5,925 nt of DNA from Candidatus Saccharimonadota bacterium (lineage in GTDB: Bacteria > Patescibacteriota > Saccharimonadia > Saccharimonadales > Saccharimonadaceae), in contig JAGQND010000050.1 of the NCBI GenBank assembly GCA_020428265.1, positions 1 to 5,925 on the forward strand, given 5' to 3'. This document shows positions 1 to 5,356 of this stretch, in pieces (position 1 is the first letter of the stretch; each line of letters starts with the position of its first letter). The notes below the pieces were generated by a model. That model was given only the letters and a program-made list of their open reading frames with translations. It was not told where the DNA came from and searched no databases. Made by a program: the position numbers and the translations under genes.

Positions 1-373
1 CAATTAAGCTAGAAAGATAGTCTACAGCCTGTATATTACTAGCGTCGACCATAGCCACCGCCAAACGATTTTGCACCTCAGCGAGTGGTACGGCCATAAA
101 CCTCTCTGCAACATCTTCTGGTATGAGGTCTAATACTTGTTGATTAATAAGGCTGTTAGACAAATTAACATACGGAACACCCGACACTTGCGCTATGGCG
201 TGAGTAAGCATTTCATCGTCCACAATATGCTTATCTGACAGTAGTGCAAACAATGGCTTTTTTACTTCTTCCGATTCTTTAACAGCAGCATTCAAAACAC
301 CTTTTGAAACAAGCCCCTCTTCAGTCAGAAGGGTAATTAGCTTATCCTGTATGTCCGGTGTAAGTAGAGCCAT
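1..373 (-). CDS. pilB: PilB, type IV pilus extension ATPase (N-terminal part, cut by window edge)
   Basis: Cytoplasmic ATPase that powers pilin polymerisation. Only the first 124 codons are present; the Walker A/B catalytic domain lies beyond the left edge. The frame opens with MALLTPDIQDK and contains the GspE/PilB N-terminal (T2SSE_N/MshEN-type) fold: two helical repeats at residues about 11-34 and 40-63, then the family-typical stretch LIPEDVAERFMAVPL (83-97) and LAVAMVDASN (104-113). This domain is present in PilB/GspE and absent from the retraction ATPase PilT, so PilB is the better call. The ATG at 373 is supported by AGGA at 384-381, 7 bases upstream, which overlaps the stop of the preceding gene. 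The spacer to that gene is 9 bases. Both repeats lack the arginine, first glycine and terminal glutamine of the c-di-GMP-binding MshEN consensus. A GspE-like name is possible, but the pilMNO context favours PilB. Confidence 0.9.
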   Translation of the reverse strand, partial: MALLTPDIQDKLITLLTEEGLVSKGVLNAAVKESEEVKKPLFALLSDKHIVDDEMLTHAIAQVSGVPYVNLSNSLINQQVLDLIPEDVAERFMAVPLAEVQNRLAVAMVDASNIQAVDYLSSLI

Positions 374-382
374 ACGCGAATC

Positions 383-610
383 CTATGGCTTCCCAACGTC
401 GCCGATTTCTACTTCTACCGTAGGGTTAATAGCCTCCGAATTAAATATCGATGTATCAGGCTTTTCAACCTCAGCGCTAATAGGCTCTATTGTTTTAATT
501 TTAGCCGTCTCACCAGTTGGCTTACCTATGATAGCACTTGCCACAAAGTAAGCTACGATGATACTCACCGAAGATATAAGTATAATTGCAGCTATGTCGC
601 TCTTTTTCAT
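383..610 (-). CDS. Small single-pass membrane protein in the PilP position, function unknown
   Basis: A 75-aa protein of no family I can name with certainty. It starts MKKSD, followed by one hydrophobic segment at residues about 7-28 (IAAIILISSVSIIVAYFVAS). A tail of about 45 residues follows, rich in T, E, P and I, with FNSEAINPTVEVEIG near the end. The short basic N-terminus predicts cytoplasmic N-end and extracytoplasmic tail. Its ATG overlaps the pilO stop as ATGA (4 bases shared), and a strong ribosome site (AAGGTGG, 624-618) lies 7 bases upstream, so it is clearly translated and coupled to pilO. In diderm operons pilP follows pilO, but this protein lacks a lipobox cysteine and is far shorter than PilP. 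It may be a minimal partner of PilN/PilO; that is inference from position only. Confidence 0.8.
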   Translation of the reverse strand: MKKSDIAAIILISSVSIIVAYFVASAIIGKPTGETAKIKTIEPISAEVEKPDTSIFNSEAINPTVEVEIGDVGKP

Positions 611-1302
611 TGCTTAACCACCTTGTCCTGCAACTGTACAGTCTTTTCTAACTCATAATACCCAGACCCCGTAACAGACATAACTATTCTGCTACCCTGA
701 CTCTCGATATTAAGATTTGTTATATTAAACGGACGAATTGACCTCTCGATATTAAGCAAAATTTGCTTCAAGCCCTCAGCATTACCAGACCTCGTGCTCA
801 CTGTAAATGAAAAACCAATCTTACCAGATCCGTACTCGCTACTATCAGCTGCCGTAGTATCTGAGCTACTTATCTCTATGCCACTAACAGGCTCTACCTT
901 AAGTGAATCTATATTTACATCTGGTACTACACCTAGTATCTTAAGCTGCAAAGAAGCCGCCATACCCGTAGAGTTAGCATCTGCAGGCAAAGCATCTAGC
1001 ACCGACTGCAAAGCAGAGTCTGAATCGTTAAGCTTAACCGACTGCAAAGCTTCATCGGTATTAAGTACACGTATATTACCTTTTAAATCATCAACTACAG
1101 CTAGGTTCTTTTGTAGCGTAGTTTCTGTTTTGGCCTTTTCGCCAAGGACCTTTTCGCCGAACAATATACGCTGACCCAAAAATACCGCAGCAACCACGCA
1201 AATACCTACAACTACCGACACACCGGCTATTGCCAAGAACATCGTCTGGTTCGCTTTGCCTATTTGCTGACGCTTACGTAGTCCAACTGAAGACTGTTCC
1301 AT
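607..1302 (-). CDS. pilO: PilO-like inner-membrane alignment protein of the type IV pilus
   Basis: A 231-aa bitopic protein. A basic N-terminus (RKRQQIGK, residues 9-16) is followed by a transmembrane helix at about 21-47, a helical/coiled-coil stretch at about 50-105, then an alpha/beta region to the end with strands such as IGFSFTVS (162-169) and SRIVMSVTGSGYYEL (204-218). This is the PilO plan: short cytoplasmic end, TM helix, coiled coil, ferredoxin-like domain outside. PilO pairs with PilN to form the link between cytoplasmic PilM and the pilus. The phrase LDALPADANSTGMAASL (102-118) lies where PilO proteins carry a conserved LP-containing turn. The ATG at 1302 shares one base with the pilN stop (TAATG), and a G-rich ribosome site lies at 1317-1312. 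Sequence similarity across PilO is low, so the call rests on architecture and operon position. ALQSV occurs twice (85-89, 97-101), encoded by a 14-base direct repeat. Confidence 0.82.
   Translation of the reverse strand: MEQSSVGLRKRQQIGKANQTMFLAIAGVSVVVGICVVAAVFLGQRILFGEKVLGEKAKTETTLQKNLAVVDDLKGNIRVLNTDEALQSVKLNDSDSALQSVLDALPADANSTGMAASLQLKILGVVPDVNIDSLKVEPVSGIEISSSDTTAADSSEYGSGKIGFSFTVSTRSGNAEGLKQILLNIERSIRPFNITNLNIESQGSRIVMSVTGSGYYELEKTVQLQDKVVKQ
1001..1050. repeat. 14-base direct repeat inside pilO
   Basis: ACCGACTGCAAAGC occurs at 1001-1014 and again at 1037-1050, 36 bases (12 codons) apart and in phase. Both copies encode the core of ALQSV on the minus strand. It could be a small in-frame duplication in the linker helix or a coincidence of codon choice. 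Confidence 0.6.
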
Positions 1303-2041
1303 TACTGGTTACCCCCTGACTCATTACGTGCCCTATCTCCAAATAAACTGTCTGGTACGCGCTTAAATGAATCTGTAGCATTTTGTTTATCAGGCTGTAT
1401 AATCATGGCGTTACCCGAGCTTCGTGCAAAGAATTGGTCCGAGTATATAAACACCATCGTAAACCTAAGCACCCTCTTGCCCGTAGAATCTTCACCATAG
1501 TTCAACTCTGTAGTGGTTACGGCATCGGTAAGCGCAACTGTTTTTGAGTCAGTGCCATCACGATAACTAAGCTTTGTACCGAGTATAGTCTTTTTAAGCA
1601 CTTCAGCCGCAGGATAACCAGCCTCCGCCTGACCGTCTAGCCTAATAGTCTTAGTATTTGCATCTATGCGAGTCTGAGAAAACACAACATTATTTGGAGC
1701 AGCAGGATTTATAGCTATCAATAAATCAAACAAACGAGAATCTATATTTTTTTCGTTATGCAGCTTCGTAAGAGTAGAAAGTTGATTTTGAATAGTAATC
1801 ATATCACCCAAATCTTTCACGTCAGCCAGCTGCTGCCCTTTATCTTTGATACTAGCATCTGCTATATTCTGGCGCACAGTTTGCACACCAAATAAATACA
1901 CAGCTAGAAGCACAACCACACCAATAGCAGCCAGGCCTACAGTCACCGCCCCAGCAATAACTATCGTCCTTACGCGCTTAGCCTGTATCAGCTCTTGCTT
2001 TACATCTGGTACTAGATTTATCTCAACCATTACAGGTTACC
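1299..2041 (-). repeat. Near-identical gene-junction sequence at pilM/pilN and pilN/pilO
   Basis: GGTAACCTGTAATGG (2041-2027) and GGTAACCAGTAATGG (1313-1299) match at 14 of 15 bases. Each holds the end of one gene (Gly-Asn-x-stop), the overlapping TAATG, and the first base of codon two of the next gene. G-rich ribosome sites precede both at the same 9-base spacing. The feature span covers both copies; only the two 15-base ends are the repeat. Confidence 0.6.
1302..2030 (-). CDS. pilN: PilN-like membrane protein of the type IV pilus (binds PilM)
   Basis: A 242-aa bitopic protein. The first residues MVEINLVPD contain the conserved cytoplasmic INL(L/V)P motif that in PilN inserts into a groove on PilM. 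A transmembrane helix spans about 22-48, then a coiled-coil region (about 50-95, ending QLSTLTKLHNEK) and an alpha/beta periplasmic-type domain containing LLIAINPAAPNNVVFSQ (103-119) and paired strands to about 197. PilN forms a heterodimer with PilO that follows it. The ATG shares its A with the pilM stop (TAATG), and AGAGG lies 9 bases upstream at 2044-2040. A polar tail of about 35 residues after residue 206 (IIQPDKQNATDSFKRVPDS and beyond) extends past the fold and looks disordered; it is longer than I expect for a typical PilN. Confidence 0.88.
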   Translation of the reverse strand: MVEINLVPDVKQELIQAKRVRTIVIAGAVTVGLAAIGVVVLLAVYLFGVQTVRQNIADASIKDKGQQLADVKDLGDMITIQNQLSTLTKLHNEKNIDSRLFDLLIAINPAAPNNVVFSQTRIDANTKTIRLDGQAEAGYPAAEVLKKTILGTKLSYRDGTDSKTVALTDAVTTTELNYGEDSTGKRVLRFTMVFIYSDQFFARSSGNAMIIQPDKQNATDSFKRVPDSLFGDRARNESGGNQ

Positions 2042-3073
2042 TCTTTGAGCAAGCCCTACAGCAACTGCAAATTCTGATGCAGTAGCCGCAAGTTGCTGGT
2101 CGTTAGACGGTACAGAAACGCTCTGCCATGGGTTTGAAGCCACAGCTTGTACACCAGCTTTACTGGATAGGTATTTATCTAACTGAGGTATTGTACCTGC
2201 ATAACCAGTAAGCACAATACTACCGACTGTGAGTGCTGGATACCTAGTTTGGAAAAACTTTATAGATTTCTGCAGCTCAGATACTATACCGTCTAGGGTA
2301 CTGCCGAGTGCTTGTACCACTTGACCCTCTAATTTATCTTCGGCAAGACCAAACTTCAAAATAAACTGCCTAGCTTGGTCTTCCTGAATATTGAGATTCT
2401 TCACGGCTGCAGATATCAACGTCTCAAGACCATTTGGTATAGTTCGCACAAGCCTAGGGGCGCCACCGTATGCTATGCCCACATTGGTTACTTGATCACC
2501 TACATCTACCAAAACCTGGGCTTGATCGTAACCAACCAATGCAGATGACCTCATCATAGCTAATGATTCTGGCTCAGCGGCCACTACATCAAACCCTAGA
2601 CCCTCTACAAGCTCTAGTCGCTCTTCGGCATAAGATATAGCTGTACTAGCTAGCAAAACCTCTTGCTGAGAGGGGTCATGCAAAGACTGACCCAAAAGTG
2701 CCCAATCAACCTTAGCTTCATCTGCGGCCATAGGTATGTATTGGTCTAGCTGATACTTAATAGTACCTTTAAGTTCCGATTCGTTCAGAGGTGGCATGTC
2801 TATAACCGTCACGAACGTCTTAGTAGACGAAAGACTAATGGCAACATTTTTAGTGCGAATACCGCTCTGACCCACTACTGTCAAAATAACTTCACCTAAG
2901 CGATGTTTTGCCTCGGCAGAGTCGGCCATAGCCGTACGAACATCAATAGGCGCATAGCCATAATGTTTAAGAGACCACTTACCTGGCCCAGCAGGCGAAA
3001 GCTGCACAGCCCTAACTGCCGATGTGCCTATATCTAAGCCGAAAAAGTCGCCCACGCCTTTTAGTATTGCCAT
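2030..3073 (-). CDS. pilM: PilM, actin-like ATP-binding type IV pilus assembly protein
   Basis: A 347-aa cytoplasmic protein of the FtsA/PilM actin-like fold. The phosphate-1 loop is FFGLDIGTSAVRAVQL (10-25). The T4P-specific insert region contains VTVIDMPPLNESELKGTIKY (88-107), matching the usual PilM '(M)P.l...el..ai..e...yiP' block, with QYIPM at 111-115. The phosphate-2 loop is VLVDVGDQVTNVGIAYGG (187-204), the adenosine-binding region SIVLTGYAGTIPQLDKYL (285-302), and the C-terminus ASEFAVAVGLAQR (332-344) is the standard PilM ending. PilM binds the N-terminal motif of PilN and communicates with the PilB/PilT motors. I chose the ATG at 3073 because AAGGA lies 5 bases upstream; a TTG at 3094 would add seven unconserved residues and bury that site. 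No cysteine is present. Confidence 0.95.
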   Translation of the reverse strand: MAILKGVGDFFGLDIGTSAVRAVQLSPAGPGKWSLKHYGYAPIDVRTAMADSAEAKHRLGEVILTVVGQSGIRTKNVAISLSSTKTFVTVIDMPPLNESELKGTIKYQLDQYIPMAADEAKVDWALLGQSLHDPSQQEVLLASTAISYAEERLELVEGLGFDVVAAEPESLAMMRSSALVGYDQAQVLVDVGDQVTNVGIAYGGAPRLVRTIPNGLETLISAAVKNLNIQEDQARQFILKFGLAEDKLEGQVVQALGSTLDGIVSELQKSIKFFQTRYPALTVGSIVLTGYAGTIPQLDKYLSSKAGVQAVASNPWQSVSVPSNDQQLAATASEFAVAVGLAQRGNL

Positions 3074-3078
3074 AACAT

Positions 3079-3083
3079 TCCTT
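3079..3083 (-). promoter_or_regulatory. Ribosome binding site that fixes the pilM start
   Basis: AAGGA, 5 bases before the ATG at 3073. It makes that ATG the start rather than the TTG at 3094, since the resulting protein begins just before the conserved phosphate-1 strand, as PilM proteins do. Confidence 0.75.
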
Positions 3084-3111
3084 ATTATACACAAGCATTA
3101 TATTCTAGCAA
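3084..3111 (-). promoter_or_regulatory. Possible internal promoter before pilM
   Basis: The 47-base gap between the VWA gene and pilM is the only sizeable spacer in the operon. It is AT-rich and contains two perfect TATAAT hexamers, at 3102-3097 and 3089-3084. The second has TTGCTA (3111-3106) 16 bases upstream, a 4/6 match to the -35 consensus. However, initiation from it would start inside or after the ribosome site. The upstream TATAAT would leave an intact leader of about 20 bases but has no clear -35. An internal promoter allowing pilMNO-pilB to be expressed separately from the VWA gene is plausible but unproven; AT-rich spacers produce TATAAT by chance. Confidence 0.35.
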
Positions 3112-3120
3112 AGATTTTTA

Positions 3121-5355
3121 CTAGAAATACGGCGGTAATTCTGTAGTGTACGTAGTTTGAATCCTTACTTCACTCTTGCCAGCACTCTGCGACCACAAAA
3201 GTGTGCTGCCCGGTAGGTTAATTATCTCTGCTGGAGCCGCTACGCCAAGGTCTGGGTTGCTACCCCCACTAGCATCAGCGCCAGCCGTACGGCGTAGCTC
3301 CAGGTGACGTGCCATTACAGGGCCATTTATCGTAAGTGGAAGAGCGCACACCTTTACAGTCAATACTCTCGTATCGTTACAGGTGTTAATCGTTCCGTCA
3401 TCCTTGCTATTCGCTATCAGCCAGCCATCAATCCTCTCTACATCTGGAGATATAGATATAGTCTTAGCTATTATTACGAGTTGCGGCAGCTCTTTGGTAT
3501 CTGTATATAGCCCATCTGAATAAAATATATTGCCAGTCACCGTCACCGTACCTTTTGGAGCATATATCACTACAGATTTATTCTTATTAAGCGTACTCTC
3601 GCCCAAGTTTATGTTTCCGGTTGGATTACTATATATACCACTAGTTACATCATCACCACTAAATGATATATCTTGCACATCTTCACGCACCACAGAGTGA
3701 CTTGCTAATATTCCCTTAGCGCTGTCCGGTATACTACCTATATAGCCTTTACCCTGCGTATATAGCCCGTATTCGCCGTCAGTATTTGCAAAGGTTAGCT
3801 TACTCCAAAACGATTGCGTATCTGGAACCTGAGGATTGTCCGGATCCACTGGACCGTAATAATAGCCGCCCTGTAAGCCAGACATAGAAGCCATACCTAC
3901 CACAGGTCCGGCTGAGACAATACCATACTCCACCCAACTGCCATATAGCGTATCGCCAGCACCTGCAGCAGTATTAGCCACTACACCTGCTGTATTCAAC
4001 TCTACTTCGCTTGGAGTAGAGTCATCTTTCTTAGGGTCCGAGTCGCTACTGTTATCATCATGAAATACTCCACCAACCCTTAAGTCACCACCATGCACCT
4101 GTACAAATGGACGCTTACCTATAGAGAAACAATATGCTCGACTATACCTGTCACGCGGCATAGTACCATTTGTTGGCTTATCTATAGTAAGTATCAAGCA
4201 AACTTTTGTACCCACCGGATAATTCTTATCTATCACCAACTTCTTTGCTTCATCGGGAACGTTCGGAATTTGCGAATGGCCAGAACCAAACTGAGCAGAG
4301 CCACTGGCCAGGTCTGTACAACTTGCTTTATTATTGAGCGACGCTTTCACTTGATTACAGCTATAGTTATCGTGCTGTGTCATTATCGGCTCAGTTGACT
4401 GACCTGGATCTACCTTTACCAGCTTTACCGACCAGTTTGTATTCGGGGTTTCCTTACCTCGCTCTATAGTGTTATCTACAGTGTAGTCCAAAGTCACATT
4501 GCCACCAGGCGTTGCTATGTTATTTGGTGAAGTCACGTTTGGCGTAAGAGTATATGGATTTGGCGGCACAATCCTATCGCAAGTACTACCGATCATTTGG
4601 CTCATTATGCGCGTAAGGTCAGAATAGTTTTCACTAATCCTAAATATATTTGTATTTCCCTCGCTATCTTGAGTAACATTATTGTTACCATTTATGGCGA
4701 AATTTAAGCTAGTAGAATTCGTAGCACCTACTAAAGCACCTATAACTATCCTGCCCGCATCTTGATGCTTTTGAACGGCCGCACGAGCCGCATTGCGCGC
4801 CAATGGACCGCCGTCGACATTACCTGGAATATTAGGCAAGCCATCTGTCATGAATACTATAATGTTAGTCTGATCTACAAGATTCTGAAAATTATCAAAT
4901 GTATTTGGCTTACCTTGGTTATACGCAAAACCCTGCTCGTAGTTAGTACCACCTGCACCAACTTGCATCTTCTCACTATTAAGTTGAGTATTAAAATTAC
5001 TCTTAGCAGCCGCTGGCTGGCTGTTTACACCCACATACCCTGCAAAAGGTGCATCGTAGTTAGAAGTTATGTTTGTTAGTGATGAAGTAGATGAGAATGA
5101 CCAAAATGCTAGCTTTACATTGTCTCGACGCTCAGGAGTATTGAGCGTATACGGATCGTCAAAACTAAATAGCTGCATAATTTGATTGCGCATAGTAGTT
5201 AGCTGCTTGCGTGTCACCGACCCAGATCGGTCTATGACAATCGCCGCATGACACTGGGCAGATGCTGCCGATACAGAAGGAGCAGTTGACGACACCAGCA
5301 AGCTAACACCAAAAAGCGTCGCCCACAATGCCAGTGCCGCAACAAAAGCTCGCAC
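3121..5355 (-). CDS. Secreted VWA-domain protein, candidate type IV pilus tip/adhesin (PilY1-like role)
   Basis: About 744 aa from the GTG at 5355, which lies one base after the upstream gene's stop. It begins with a clean signal peptide (residues 1-30, hydrophobic LALWATLFGVSLLV, cleavage near SVSA/ASAQ). The VWA domain (about 36-258) has a complete MIDAS metal site: DRSGS (42-46), Thr137 in GGTNYEQGF and Asp171 in FMTDGLPN. An Ig-like beta region (about 263-413) follows, then GKRPFVQVHGGDLRVGG (413-429), an acidic linker (432-452) and a beta-rich C-terminal module ending TTYTTELPPYF. There is no C-terminal membrane helix or LPXTG motif. Eight cysteines are present in the mature protein (35, 259, 333, 346, 386, 409, 659, 670). 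VWA plus a long beta-rich C-terminus inside a pilus operon recalls PilY1, but no beta-propeller is evident. The start is uncertain: GTG 5382 or ATG 5412 would overlap the previous gene, and TTG 5457 would overlap it by 101 bases. Confidence 0.85.
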   Translation of the reverse strand: MRAFVAALALWATLFGVSLLVSSTAPSVSAASAQCHAAIVIDRSGSVTRKQLTTMRNQIMQLFSFDDPYTLNTPERRDNVKLAFWSFSSTSSLTNITSNYDAPFAGYVGVNSQPAAAKSNFNTQLNSEKMQVGAGGTNYEQGFAYNQGKPNTFDNFQNLVDQTNIIVFMTDGLPNIPGNVDGGPLARNAARAAVQKHQDAGRIVIGALVGATNSTSLNFAINGNNNVTQDSEGNTNIFRISENYSDLTRIMSQMIGSTCDRIVPPNPYTLTPNVTSPNNIATPGGNVTLDYTVDNTIERGKETPNTNWSVKLVKVDPGQSTEPIMTQHDNYSCNQVKASLNNKASCTDLASGSAQFGSGHSQIPNVPDEAKKLVIDKNYPVGTKVCLILTIDKPTNGTMPRDRYSRAYCFSIGKRPFVQVHGGDLRVGGVFHDDNSSDSDPKKDDSTPSEVELNTAGVVANTAAGAGDTLYGSWVEYGIVSAGPVVGMASMSGLQGGYYYGPVDPDNPQVPDTQSFWSKLTFANTDGEYGLYTQGKGYIGSIPDSAKGILASHSVVREDVQDISFSGDDVTSGIYSNPTGNINLGESTLNKNKSVVIYAPKGTVTVTGNIFYSDGLYTDTKELPQLVIIAKTISISPDVERIDGWLIANSKDDGTINTCNDTRVLTVKVCALPLTINGPVMARHLELRRTAGADASGGSNPDLGVAAPAEIINLPGSTLLWSQSAGKSEVRIQTTYTTELPPYF

Positions 5356-5356
5356 T

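Noticed and set aside
351..551. Plus-strand open frame of 66 codons over the small gene and pilB start
   Set aside because: Lies antisense to two well-supported coupled genes; no ribosome site or recognisable domain.
794..1174. Plus-strand open frame of 126 codons inside pilO
   Set aside because: Antisense shadow; low-complexity Ser/Leu-rich product mirroring pilO codons.
1846..2085. Plus-strand open frame of 79 codons over the pilM/pilN junction
   Set aside because: Antisense to the pilN transmembrane region; Thr-rich product typical of a reversed hydrophobic segment.
3071..3094. TTG at 3094 as the pilM start
   Set aside because: The ATG at 3073 has AAGGA at ideal spacing and a family-like N-terminus; the extension would include the ribosome site.
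3100..3120. Terminator between the VWA gene and pilM
   Set aside because: The A/T runs (TAAAAATCTTT on the minus strand) form no GC-rich stem followed by a U-tract.
3304..5079. Three plus-strand open frames (3304-3510, 4093-4398, 4762-5079)
   Set aside because: All antisense within the VWA gene, with no domain, start context or mutual arrangement suggesting genes.
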